A stretch of 64,000 bases of DNA. Source: Zanthoxylum bungeanum (lineage: Eukaryota > Streptophyta > Magnoliopsida > Sapindales > Rutaceae). Numbering within the stretch: position 1 is the stretch's first letter; each line of letters begins with the position of its first letter. This document shows positions 1-10,851 of this stretch, in pieces. Under the pieces are notes generated by a model. That model saw only the letters and a list, made by a program, of their open reading frames with translations, did not search any database and was not told where the DNA came from. The stretch is from positions 1 to 64,000 of the forward strand of contig SKCR01017708.1 of NCBI GenBank assembly GCA_019454045.1, read 5' to 3'. The translations under genes were made by a program, and so were the position numbers.

Positions 1-320
1 ACAAAAATATTTTGTGTTTTTTTTTACTAAAAAGGTGTGAAATTGGTAAGAGATAGCCGAGTAAGAAATTTCTACTACTGAGACGTATCTCAAACCTATT
101 TCGAAACAAATTAATTTTGTTTATTTCCTTTTTAAATTATTTAATTTGTAAATTCTCCTTAACATTGACTAAAATGGATCTTCATATGCTCAGTTGGCAA
201 GTATTATCAATATGCATAGTAATATACGGACATGAGCTAAAAATTGAAAAGTTTGTAATATTCAGTTCTATAGTTTAATTGGAGGAAGCATCTCAAAAAG
301 TGATGGAGTAAAAAAAAAAT

Positions 321-545
321 GTCTGAGATCCGAGTTATTAAGTCTGTAAGGGTGTTTTAACACATGGTGCCCTAAAACCAACTGGTTTGGGAGTCACTGG
401 CCCAAAGCTCGCTACATGGATCAAAGATGCTGCAAAAATATATAATCTGAAGTCTGAGTAATTAAGTTCGTAGGGGTGTCTTAACACCTGGTGCCCTAAA
501 GCCAACTGTTTTGGGAGCCACCGACCCAAAGCTCGCTACATAGAC
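321..545 (+). repeat. Two imperfect direct copies of a ~130 bp unit
   Basis: Copies begin near 321 and 452. Both contain the run GGTGCCCTAAA, a CCAACTG..TTTGGGAG stretch and CCAAAGCTCGCTACAT. The second copy is diverged but colinear. It lies in the 3' untranslated part of the gypsy element. No function is evident. Confidence 0.7.
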
Positions 546-1084
546 GGAAGGTATTGTATATATAAAAAAAAAATAGAGAAAAATCAAAGAAAAAATCAGA
601 AAAATCAGAAAATTATTCCATTACTACAAAAGGTGTGAAATCTGATAGAACTTTAGGACAAAAATATTACTCTCTTATCAACTGCACTTATGACTGTTGT
701 GGGCAAAAATGAGTTGTTTAATATTTTGTTGGCTGTGTATATGAAGAATGGTAAATATAATCGGAGAATTTACTTATTTGGTAATTTAGAATGAAATAAA
801 ACAACTAGTAACTTAGAGTAGAAGTTTCACCTGATTAGTCATTAACTTCTTTATTCTCTTTTCGCTTGTCTTTTTGCTTTTGTGTGCATTAGTTTTATTA
901 CCTCTTTACTTTTGTAAAATGTTTGTGGGTATCATTGATGTAAACCCTAACGAGACTACAACTCGTCCACTAGGGACACCTAGGGGTTTAAAGGCTTGTT
1001 GCATATGCTAAATGCAACCGTGATCCCTACGAAAGTGGCTTAGTTAAATTTTATTATGTTATTTTATGTTTTGCTCGAGGACTA

Positions 1085-1107
1085 GCAAAATGTTAGGTTT
1101 GGGGGTG
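1085..1107 (+). other. Polypurine tract of the gypsy element
   Basis: A GGTTTGGGGGTG run sits directly before the LTR start TGATGAG. This is where plus-strand DNA synthesis is primed in LTR retrotransposons. The same wording (AAGTTTGGGGGTGT) precedes the 3' LTR of element K at 55117-55131. Confidence 0.75.
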
Positions 1108-1414
1108 TGATGAGTAGTAAATAAATCATTTTTCCCACTCATTTATCCTAATATTTTGTATAGTTTCTTGAGTATTGTGAATATTTTGATGTGTTTTTGT
1201 GTTATTTTGTAGATAAATAAAGTTTCAAGACATTCTGGAGGTGATTTGGAGCAAAACTGTGAAAATTGGCAAAAAGGGCAAAATGGTAATTTCTCCGAGT
1301 AGCGACGCTCCAAGCTTTGGCGTCGCGACGCCTAACGTGCGCCGAGTGCTGCTATAATGCGTCGGGTCAACGGGTCAGAATCTGAAAAGTTGACTTTGCT
1401 AACGTGCGCCGTGC

Positions 1415-1755
1415 CACGTGTTACCATCACATAAGATTTGCTATCTTGCGCTTGCCACGTGTCATCATCCTACGATGCCGACAATCATCATCTATGTTAT
1501 CTTGCGCCGTGCCACATGTCGACATCTCAACGGACTTGCTAATGTGAGCCGGTGCCACGTGTCCCGATCTAACGGTTCCGACAATCGCCCTCCACACGTC
1601 AGCGTGACGTAATCAATGACGTCATGAACAGTGCCACGTCATCGGATAAGAATTTGAGCTGACAAATCAGCCCGTGACACGTGTCACTGTAGCTGGCGTC
1701 GCGACGCTGAACCCTTTAGCGTCGCGACGCTGGACCCCTATCCGCGCCTATAAAT
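1415..1755 (+). promoter_or_regulatory. LTR promoter: G-box cluster plus TATA box
   Basis: Four CACGTG hexamers (1415, 1456, 1556, 1678) and near matches (CCACATGTC, CCACGTCAT) precede TATAAAT at 1749-1755. Three exact copies of the palindrome GCGTCGCGACGC occur at 1320, 1696 and 1719. CACGTG is the binding core of plant bZIP and bHLH factors, so stress or light response of the LTR is plausible. The diverged minus-strand copy keeps similar motifs around 38071-38410. Confidence 0.6.
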
Positions 1756-2096
1756 TGAGCTCGAGATTTCAGAATTTGTTGTACCATTCTCTCTCTTGTA
1801 TTCTATCTAAAGAGAGAGTTTCTCTCTCTAGATTCTTTAGTTTTTAGTTTTTTTTTTTAGTTTTGTAAATAATTTTAATTACGTTTTGTAATAATAGTAA
1901 TTTAATTTTTACTTTTTACTTTTTATAGTTTTTACTATTCAATCATGAGGAGGTAACTTCCTCATTCTAGGGTGAAAGATAATTCTTTTACTATTACTAT
2001 TTAGATTAATCTCCCTTAAAATAATATATTTACAATTTAAAATTTTACTTAATCAGGATACCGCTAGATTGGTCGGTTAGTAATAAAATTCCTTTT

Positions 2097-2203
2097 CCGC
2101 CTTTATGGTTGGTTTATTTTGGTTTCGGCTTTATGGCTGGTTTATTTTGGTTCCGCCTTTATGGCTGGTTTATTTTGGTTCCGCCTTTATGGCTGGTTGG
2201 TAA
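2097..2203 (+). repeat. 28 bp tandem repeat, about four copies
   Basis: The unit CCGCCTTTATGGCTGGTTTA plus TTTTGGTT repeats at 2097, 2125, 2153 and 2181, the last copy partial. The minus-strand relative near 37600-37740 has only scattered single units, so the array expanded in this copy. Confidence 0.85.
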
Positions 2204-3098
2204 TAATCACAAGTTTATATATTATTTTACTGGGAGATATCTAAAGAAGTAGTAGTAAAAGTAATTCCTTTTACCTTAGCTTTTTATTTTATTGTAATTT
2301 ACTTTTCAGCTTTCACTTTATGTCTTTTACTTTTAAGTTTTTACTAGCCCTAGTTATGTGTTAGTTATCTGGGGTTGTGATGACTTTTACTATCACCAGT
2401 TTATAAGAGGTTAAATTATGGTTTGGGTATTATAAAGATTTATTTATCGAGTCTTCATCTTAATGCTTCTTGTTGTCTGATCACCAATAAGATTGATGTG
2501 GTAAATCTAAAATGAACTAGACATAGGGATTTTAGGTTTCAGCCTTAGACTTAATAGCCCACGACCTTCCTTGAGAATAGATAACCCTTTAATAGATTTC
2601 CTTACAGGATATGAATATACCTGTCGGGCGGGGGGGTAGCCATAATTTGAATTTAAACTTAATGAATCCAGATAATTTGGTTGACATAGACATATGGTTC
2701 AATTGGGTTAAACTGGGTATTTGTGTCTGACCATCGACATAGGCTTACACATAATTTAGTGTTCCAGGTTAATAAATCAATATATTACCCAACTTTAAGA
2801 TAACCACTTCATCTTTAAAATGATATTAAAAGAAATCACAATCTTAGATCTTTGTGTCTTTTATTTTCCTTAGTATTTTCTTTTAACTTTTTATTTATTT
2901 ATTTAGCAAATCTACAATCAACCAAATCAATCAAGCAATCATTCTCTTCTCCCTATAATTAGATACATGTAAATAAATAGATTCAATAATTAATAACAAC
3001 AGTAGGAATTAAGTCCTCGTGGGATCGATATTTTTATACTACTTGAACGATATGTGCGCTTGCGTTATACGGGTGTTTGCACCGGTCACATGTCTAAT

Positions 3099-4180
3099 AT
3101 GGTTATACCCCGTGCTGGGGGAAGTTCTGAAAATGTGAGGCGCGAGGAGCCTCCGAATGGGTTGGGGGATGATATCACCGCTTTTGATGATGACATGACA
3201 GAGTATACAACAGGCAGAATGATTGGGTCTTAGGTATTATTTCAGAAGCTTCGGGATCAGGTTGAAATAGTTTCCCGCAAAATGAGGGGTAAACATGAAG
3301 AGTTGTTAGAATATGAGGCAATGACCTTCGGAGAACAGTTGCCAGCTCAGTTCAAGATACCGGATATGGCTAAGTTCAACGGGAATGGGGATCCGAGGGT
3401 TTATCTGCGGCAATATGTCTCAATTATTAGTTCAGTGGGCCTGTCACAGCGCCAAGTCCAAAAGATGTTTGAGATGTCACTCTAGGGGGCAGCTGTAGTG
3501 TGGTATCACAGCCTTGAGAAAAAGGTTAGAGAATATTGGAGGGAATTGGCAGATGTATTTCTAAAACAGTACGTTATAGACTTGGAGATTGATTTGTCAC
3601 TCCGAGATTTGGAGAACACTAAGCAGAAGCCGGATGAGAGCTTCAAGGAGTATGTAGACCGCTGGAGTGGTCAACTTTTGAAAATGCAGACTCAGCTTTC
3701 AGAGAAATACCAAATTAAGATGATTATCAATGGTACTAAGCCCTCCATCTATGGGAAGCTAAGAAGGATGACTTCCATGATTGCGAATTTCCGACAGCTA
3801 AGGGAAACTGTCATGGATATTGAAGAAGAGGAGGCGGAAAACCGGAAGTTTTATGGCCAGAATAAGAGGAATTTTGGAGGGCATTCTGAGACCAAGCCCG
3901 CTACTGCCGAGATTTCTGCCATTAAGAATAGGCGCTTTTCTAACTTGGGTAGACCCTTGTCCAAAGTGCTTGAGAAGCTGACCAGGCAAGGACTCTTAAA
4001 ACTCTTGGAACCTAGACCACTCCCAATCCTCCCCCATCAAGCCTCAATATGAACCGCTACTACCACTTCCACCAACAACCTGGCCATGACACCAATAGTT
4101 GTAACCATCTCCGCCATGAGATCCAAGACTTAATTTACTCCCATAAGATCTCTGACCCTGAAAGAGAACAGCCAAACACA
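3099..4180 (+). pseudogene. gag: gypsy gag (Tat/Ogre-like), broken
   Basis: One reading frame from ATG 3099 runs to 4052 with in-frame stops at 3231 and 3483. It then shifts to the frame at 4049-4234. The capsid part carries the gypsy gag pattern FKIPDMAKFNGNGDPRVYL followed by WYHSL and YVDRW. The C-terminal part reads YHFHQQPGHDTNSC..LRHEIQDLI, matching the zinc-knuckle-like end of Tat/Ogre gag proteins. Gag would form the virus-like particle in the cytoplasm. No protease, RT or RNase H follows; only a scrap of integrase-end sequence is seen. With two stops and a frameshift it cannot make a full protein. The start just after the neighbouring LTR suggests the N-terminus may be cut off by that insertion. 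Confidence 0.8.
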
Positions 4181-4865
4181 CACACACCAATCCTCTACCA
4201 AATTATCACTCTGTTCCCCCACCCACCTACATGATCAACTCTGGCTTGCCTGAAACCTTCATCCTCCAAGCTCTCAACCATCAAGCTTCGTACATGGGAA
4301 TATAGGGTGACAACGATGAAGAACCATAGGCCGAGGAAGAAGGCAGTGCTACGAATGATGAAGTTGTTCCTCCTAGTTTGTTTGATCCTGTATTTTTAAT
4401 ATAGACATTGATTTTGTCTGTTTGTTCGAACCTTTTTCTAATGATAATAAAGACGTTCATTTCCCGTACTCGTTTGAATATGCAACATGAGTATATTTGA
4501 CAAAAGCATTCAACCTTGGTACTATGATACCCAACGATGCTTAGAACATGGGGAATCCTCGGAAGAAGCAAATAGAAAGATAAGATAGTCATTCAGAAAC
4601 TGGGAAACGAGGACAGTGAGGCTGTCAGACTTGGAAGGGAATGAGTTCACCGAGCCAATCAATATTGACATATTGAAGCTGTATTTTACCTGAGACCGAA
4701 CAGTCACCAAGAGAATTGGCAGAAGACCTAACCTGACGGGATGTGAACATTCACACATACATGCATACACGTAACATATTTTGCACCCATTTGTGTTTGT
4801 TTTGTTTTGTGTAAAAGAGAAAGCGGCGAAGACAAGCCAATCAGGCATAACAAAAGCACAGTATT
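4181..4865 (+). mobile_element. Degraded gypsy internal region with a pol C-terminal scrap
   Basis: This joins gag to the tandem arrays and is far too short for a pol gene (~3 kb expected). A short frame at 4631-4693 reads EGNEFTEPINIDILKLYF and then stops, which resembles the usual C-terminal end of gypsy integrase. That suggests an internal deletion that fused gag to the end of pol. The remainder shows frameshifted acidic coding-like sequence near 4310-4380 and nothing else recognisable. Confidence 0.45.
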
Positions 4866-4869
4866 GGAT

Positions 4870-5515
4870 TCGGGTAATAATCCTGGGGCTGAGGCCCATA
4901 TTGGTGTTAGATTCGGGTAGTAATCTGAGGATTGAGGCCCATATTAGTATCAGTCTGGGGGCGAGGCCCACATCAGTATCAGTCTGGGGGCGAGGCCCAC
5001 ATCAGTATCAGTCTGGGGGCGAGGCCCACATCAGTATTACTCTAGGGGCATGGCCCACATCAGTATCAGTTTTGGGGATGAGTCCTAGGGTAGAGGCTCA
5101 ATTTATCTTGAGCAGTTTGGGGATGCGTCCTAGGGTTGAGGCCCACATCATCATCAACAGTTTGGGAATGCGTCTCAGGGTTGAGGCCCACATCATTATC
5201 AGCAGTTTGGGGATGCGTCCCATGGTTGAGGCCCATATCATCATCAGTTTTAGTTATGGAATGCGTCCCAAGGCCGAGGCCCATTTTTCAGCGATATTGG
5301 GATGCGTCCCAGGGTCGAGGCCCCCGTTGTCTGTTGCAGTTATTGGGATGCTCCCAGGGTCGAGGCCCACTGCATCATTAATTATTGGGATGCGTCACAT
5401 GGTCGGGGCCCATATTTTCAGTGGAATTGGGATGCGTCCCAAGGTCGAGGCACCCGTTGTTGGTTGTAGTTATTGGGATGCGTCCCAGGTCGAGGCCCAC
5501 TGCATCATCAGAACA
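4870..5515 (+). repeat. GAGGCCCA tandem array, two unit sizes
   Basis: The array opens with ~27 bp units built on GGGGCGAGGCCCACATCA (about 4950-5060). It then changes to longer, 45-75 bp units built on GGGATGCGTCCCAGGG and GAGGCCCA up to about 5510. It lies between the gag/pol remnant and the polypurine tract, where Ogre/Tat elements often carry tandem repeats. Long open frames across it in several frames are by-products of a repeat length divisible by three. Confidence 0.85.
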
Positions 5516-5524
5516 TTTTTGCCA

Positions 5525-5900
5525 GGTACGGCATGTGGACTATGTGGATTATGTGGAATACCATTGACTATCTTGAAGTGTTGTGGATTATGTGGACTAT
5601 CGTGAAATGTTGTGGACTACCATGGACTATCTTGAAGTGTTGTGGATTATGTGGACTACCGAGGACTCTGTGGACTATCGTAAAATGTTGTGCACTACCA
5701 TGGACTATTGTGGATTATGTGGACTACTGTGGATTACCGTGGACTATGTGGACTACCGTGGACAATTGTGGATTATCGTGGACTATGTGGACTATATGGA
5801 TTATGTGGACTACAATGGACTATCGTGGACTACCGTGGATTATCGTGGACTATGTGGATTCCGTGGATTATCGTGGACTATTGTGGACTACCGCGACACC
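5525..5900 (+). repeat. Simple array of TGTGGACTAT / CCGTGGACTA units
   Basis: Short units of about 9-10 bases (GTGGACTAT, GTGGATTAT, CCGTGGACTA) repeat for ~375 bp with higher-order spacing. All three forward frames stay open for long stretches, giving YVDY/GLWT-like peptides. I regard this as repeat expansion and not a gene. Confidence 0.85.
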
Positions 5901-6055
5901 CTAGGTACATGGTTTAGCATTCCAAGAATGGCACATCATCAAATTTAGTTTAGAGCGACAGGCAAACCAGGTGACAACTGGCAAGCAGGTAAGTGAAAAT
6001 ACATTGCACGTACTTTGATAGGATTGTCACTGTTACACATTGCAAAAGTCCCATC

Positions 6056-6069
6056 AAAGTGGGGGCGAC
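6056..6069 (+). other. Polypurine tract of gypsy element 1
   Basis: AAAGTGGGGGCGAC stands directly before the LTR start TGTAGGCACTG. It marks 6070 as the start of a 3' LTR. Confidence 0.75.
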
Positions 6070-7941
6070 TGTAGGCACTGTATTTTTACATGTGAGTCCC
6101 AGTTATAAGTCTCATTTGGAGACACTACTTTTTAAGTCGAGGAAGTGGCGGGAAACGGTCGTCGGAAGAGAATCGGTATTTTGTTAGATTTTTATTCGCT
6201 TGTTTAGCTCCAGGTTCACTCGTTGGACCTCCGTTTCAAAGCACCTTTAGCCTAAAAACACCGTAAACAATTTAACATTGGCCCAAACCCACTCACCAAG
6301 CCAACACAACACCTAACACACCAAGCCCATCACCAAAGCCAACCCACACGCCCACCACCTTGGCCCACACGCCCAAGGCCCTTAAAATACAACTCAATTA
6401 AATAAAATATTAATTAAATAATATAACAAATTAAATAAAATAATTAATTAAGTCATATACCAAATTAAATAAAATATTAAATCATATACCAAATTAAATA
6501 AAACATTAAATAAAATCATACCTAATTAAAATCAATCAACAAAATATTATTCCTAATTAAAATAAATAATTTCCAAAATTAAATAAATATCTTCCTAAAT
6601 TAAATTAATCACCTACCAATTTTACATGATTTGTTTCCTTATTCAAAATCCATGCAAACCCTAACCCTACTATCTCACTATAAAAATAACACAAACTCCA
6701 ACCCTATGGAGCTCTCTCTCACGCGGCTAAAACACAAACCAACACCCTAGAGGAAACTCTCATACACTGCATGCACAAAGTAAATAAGCCATGAGCCTTT
6801 ACACAGCAAACAACTCATCAACAAGTCATTGCCTCAACCTTCACGCCCTCCACACTCAAAACACAAATAATCAACCTGACTTGCCTTCACCTAGCCACAC
6901 ATTGCCTTCAACTTCATCAAAACCCCTTTCATCAACACGTAGCCCGCCATAGCCCAATTTGGCCACACACTGAAACAACCGCTCCACTCGTCACTAGCCT
7001 CATCACACCCTCAACATACTCCACGTTCTCGTATACACCCTAAAGAAGCAACACACGCCTTCTTGACATACCTCACACTCAGCGCAGCCTTCAAACGTGA
7101 CAAGCCTTCATGCATACTGCCCATAACAACCACACTTGCACCCTCACGAAACTAACTTCAGTGCCACCTTCACGCTCCCAAAAGCCATAAATCAACGCAC
7201 AACACTGCCCTATTTTGGTTCACGCTAAGTAAGCCACGCCACACTGCCGTATAACACCATCAAAACTGCACCAAATCAGCCCCTAAACTGTCCCGAAATT
7301 ACCCCGAATTAACCCAAAAACTACCCAGTAAAACAGTCCAGAAACCGCCCAAAATAGTCCCCGAAACACCCAAAACAGTAGCCCTAAAACACTTGAAACA
7401 GTGACCAGAAATTACAGAGAAAACAGCAGCAAAGTAGAGTGAAATTAGCGAGCAAAATAGTGAAATGGTGAGCTAAGACATTAAACCAGTGAATCGAAAG
7501 AGTTGTGGACTATTAGCTCTTCCGACGGACTTGTAACGCGCTTCCAAAAGTCGACGCAAAAGGCAAGACCTGAGGGTATTTTTCACATTCATTTTTATTT
7601 GTATTTTTACTGTTTATTGAATCTTATTTGCATGATTATTATGGAGTGATGGATGTTGTGGCCCTTGAGTAGATGGAAAATGCATGTATTATGAAATGGT
7701 GTATGTTGTGGCCCTTGAAAAAAATGAAAAATGTGTCGCCTCTCGTGGTATATCGGATGGAAACCCGGACATAAATTTCATAGCCGATTCTGAATGGACG
7801 GTAGTATGATCTGTACTCGGGATACAACTCCACGTACCACTTGAGTAAACGGCGCATATTTTATTTATGTTGTTTTGATTTGTTTATTAGTCGCTATTTC
7901 ATTTCTGCATGTCATTGGTTTGTGTAATAATGTGATATTAG

Positions 7942-8560
7942 GGCATGGGCTTAGTAAGTGGATCAAAGGTTCTCTATGTTGAGGGATTAAAAACCTTTGC
8001 CATGATGCGTTGCCGCGCCGGATGATGTATATTCGATTGGATGTAAGGTGTGTTCAATTGGGTATACGAAGTTCGATATTGTTGTCTTTATATTCTTTAT
8101 ATGCATTATGTTATTAGCGCATGGGCTTAGTAAGTGGATCAAAGGTTCTCTATGTTGAGGGATTAAAAACCTTTGCCATGATGCTTTGCCATGCCGGATG
8201 ATGTATATTCGATTGGATATAAGGTGTGTTCGATCGGGTATACGAAGTCCGATATTGTTGTCTTTATTTTCTTTATATGCTTTATGTTATTAGTGCAAAT
8301 GCTTAGTAAGTGGATCAAAGGTTCTCTATGTTGAGGGATTAAAAGCCTTTGCCACGACGCTTCGCCGCGCGGGATGATATATATTTGATTGAATGAAAGA
8401 TGTGTTCAATCGGGTATACGAAGTCCGATATTGTTATCTTTATTTTTATACGCATTACGATATGACGCGCATGGGCTTAGTAAGTTGGATTAAAGGTCTT
8501 CCATTTCAAGGGGTTAAAAAACCTTTTCCACGATACTTTGCCGCGCCGGTTAGCCGTTAT
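7942..8560 (+). repeat. ~176 bp tandem repeat, four copies, inside the LTR
   Basis: Units start near 7944, 8119, 8297 and 8469. Each begins GCATGGGCTTAGTAAGTGG and continues through a TTGAGGGATTAAAAACC stretch and a CCGCGCCGGATGATGTAT stretch, or variants of these. The last copy is the most diverged. The inverted relative at 10852-13527 lacks the array. Confidence 0.9.
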
Positions 8561-8639
8561 TATTTATTAGGTGTCATCTATTCATCTTTCACGTAAGTGT
8601 CATGTTGTTTAATGCATTTTGGCGGTCACTGCTGTAATC

Positions 8640-8960
8640 CAATTCGAACGTATTTTAGAATGCCGCACGAACGTGAACCTTCTGTTTCCCATTCGAACGC
8701 ATTTTACAAACGTTACTCGAACGCACATATGTTTTGTCTCATCAGTTCTTATCCCGTTCGAACGCGTTATCAAACGCTACATGAACGCGAACCTTATGTT
8801 TACCATTCGAACGCGTTTACGAACGCTACTTGAACACGCATGCATCTTGTTTCATCAGGACTTGTCCAGTTCGCACGCGTCCTCGAATGCCATGCGAACG
8901 CGAACCTTCTATTTATCGTTCGAGCGCATTTACGAACGCTACACGAACGAGATTTCATTT
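8640..8960 (+). repeat. TTCGAACGCR-rich ~130 bp tandem repeat, about 2.5 copies
   Basis: Repeated TTCGAACGC and GAACGCGAACCTT blocks recur about every 130 bp, separated by a TGTTTCATCAG-like spacer. It lies directly after the 176 bp array in the same LTR and contributes to its unusual length. Confidence 0.8.
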
Positions 8961-9623
8961 GTTCCATCATATTTTATGCATGATTGTTCCCTGGGTGATT
9001 CCTCATGTATCTTGCAATTGATCATACTATTCTATTATTGATGTTTTACTATTATTATTCCCGTATTCATCTAGTCGATGTGTTCAAGCATGATTAAGTC
9101 ATTATTATCTTGGTTTTCGAGCATGATTTAGCTATAGGAACGTTATTCCTTTACGCATGATTATGAAATTTCCATTTCCTTGCGTTTTTGTATCCATGAA
9201 CATGGTGTGCTTATTAAGTTGTATGTATGCCGTATTGTAAATTACTTTCATGCATGCAAATTTGGACATAGATTATATGCGAATAGGTTGTGTGCAAATA
9301 TGAAAATGTGTTACATGTGAACATAGATGAACTTTTGATTTATTAATGTGAAGTAGAATACCCTTGGAAATATGTTGCTTAGGCTTGGTTAGATTATTGC
9401 ACAAATTATTTCATTACAAGTGGCATAAGTAAGGGACCATTCCGAACCCAACGGTTTGAGGTCTTCCCTTGCGAGGGGTGAGTGCGGCCTTAAATTTTTG
9501 TCCCGATTCACACCGGGTGGTGACTCCATTATTCTCCGGTTTAGTCCCACGCGGGCTACTCTGTAATCCCAACCGGGCCGCGAGCCCGGAACAGCATGCG
9601 TCGCCCAGTTTCTGTGTCCCACA

Positions 9624-10630
9624 CATATACATTTTGTTCCTAGAACAAATCTCTCTCTTTCTTTTCCTCTCTTCCGCTAGCACTTTACATTCTTCTATTT
9701 ACCCAATTACATAACACTATAAGAAACCTCATTTACGTTGAGGGGAATTGGTGAGAAGAGAAACACAATGAGAATAAGAGGTGATAGGCTGGATGCAAAG
9801 GTCCAATTTCAAATATATAAAGTATTTATAATAATTTCCAAAATTGCCATGCCCATCTAATATCCATCGGATATACATTATTCAAACAAATACATCCAAT
9901 CATTCACGCATACCATGTTGTCAATCAATGTAATCCAATTAATTAATTCTTCAATTAATGACCACCCAATGTTTATACAATGATTTGATTTGCACGAATT
10001 CAACTCGTTTAAGAATAAATACTCAAAGTAAGTATTCTTGAATTATATCGAACTACTATATTAAATCCAATTTAAATTGTATTCAATACTAATTCAAGTT
10101 TAATTCCAAATTAAACAATAACACTTATTCTATTATAATAATGCCCTTTTAGACTTGGATTCCAAATCCAATCCAAATGGTCTCAAAGGCCCATTTAGCA
10201 TCCAATGTCAATTCTATTAGGTCCAATTGGCTTTAATTAATTCTTTAGGCATGATTAGATTATTAAAGGCCCAAAAATCATATTTTGGACTTTTATGGAA
10301 ATAGTTTAGGCCCAATTGGATCCAAACATAACCAAATTAGCCCATTTAGTATTTTAGGGACTAATTTACATTAATACAATATTCCAAATATTACATTAAT
10401 CCATTTTAAGTGTAATTAACACAACTAATTAATTAATCTAACATTTCCAACATATTAATTAATCTAATTAATCATGTTTATCATTCCAATTCATGTCCAA
10501 CACAAATTGAAGCAAAATCAAGTCTCGAACAAGCATGGTAATTCACGGCAATGACAAGAAATTAATATCCAATTTGATTACAATCCAATTAAACCAGGAA
10601 TAAACAATGAGTCCTCCAAATTAGTCCATC
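9624..10630 (-). mobile_element. Copia 5' leader fragment (C/D family)
   Basis: The sequence is colinear with the leader of copia C (26690-27700) and copia D (33118-34130). Shared landmarks are TTGTTCCTAGAACAAATC, the AACCTCATTTAC..TTGAGGGGAATT block and the CAGGTCCAATTT block. By comparison with those elements it is the minus-strand 5' leader, with gag lost to the left and the primer site lost to the right. It carries no genes. Gypsy LTR sequence bounds it on both sides. Confidence 0.75.
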
Positions 10631-10851
10631 ACATTAGGCTACAAGTAGATGATTATCTAGGTGCCTTCACAGCTTTTCCTTATAGAAAGGTAGTGAGTGA
10701 AGGAAGACACCAAACCATCACATAGTCTTAATAATGCCTTTGATTAAACTCCCTAAACCCACAGTAGTCATGGTTAATTAAAGCACAAATCACAAACATT
10801 ACAAGACATTATTTCAGGGCCGATTCTCTATCCCTATTGGAGTCGCCAGAC
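10631..10851 (-). mobile_element. Gypsy element 2: primer binding site and start of internal region
   Basis: Read on the minus strand, the LTR ends TGTGTCCTACA, then GTC, then TGGCGACTCCAATAGGGA (10831-10848). This resembles the primer site of Tat/Ogre gypsy elements, which I recall as complementary to tRNA-Arg. The remaining ~200 bp towards 10631 is leader sequence without a reading frame. Gag and pol of this element are not present in the window. Confidence 0.65.

Larger units (their letters stand above)
1..1107 (+). mobile_element. 3' internal end of a Ty3/gypsy (Athila/Tat-type) element
   Basis: This is non-coding retrotransposon sequence running up to a 3' LTR. It contains no open frame that looks like a protein. 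A ~94 bp block at 955-1048 is nearly the same as 54950-55041 inside element K, and the stretch ends in the purine-rich tract just before the LTR at 1108. In Athila/Tat elements this zone lies between pol (or an env-like frame) and the 3' LTR. The 5' part of the element lies outside the window. The class call rests on the shared block and the tract; the exact lineage is inferred. Confidence 0.7.
1108..3088 (+). mobile_element. 3' LTR of gypsy element, TGATGAG family
   Basis: The LTR begins TGATGAG right after the polypurine tract and runs about 2 kb. The end near 3088 (..CGGTCA) is estimated from the CA terminus and from the sudden start of another element's gag at 3099; it could be off by some tens of bases. 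A minus-strand relative lies at 36979-38603 and aligns over most of the length. The first 700 bp hold G-box-like motifs and a TATA box; the rest is AT-rich with a 28 bp tandem repeat. Because what follows is gag of another family rather than a primer site, this is a 3' LTR whose element inserted into that gag. Confidence 0.75.
6070..9623 (+). mobile_element. 3' LTR of gypsy element 1 (3.55 kb)
   Basis: The LTR starts TGTAGGCACTG after the purine tract and ends TGTGTCCCACA. Its start and end match the inverted LTR at 10852-13527, which has the same first ~150 bp and the same last ~220 bp. It is about 880 bp longer than that copy, and most of the excess is explained by the tandem arrays at 7942-8560 and 8640-8960. 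The stretch 6240-7500 is C/A-rich and shows no coding signal. The flanking base run after 9623 belongs to a copia leader, so this element appears to have inserted into a copia 5' leader. Confidence 0.8.

Noticed and set aside
4781..5605. 274-codon open frame
   Set aside because: It runs through the GAGGCCCA tandem array, is open in overlapping frames too, and has no domain-like composition.
7942..8560. Regularly spaced repeats suggesting a CRISPR array
   Set aside because: Units are ~176 bp, head to tail with no unique spacers, in a plant retrotransposon LTR.
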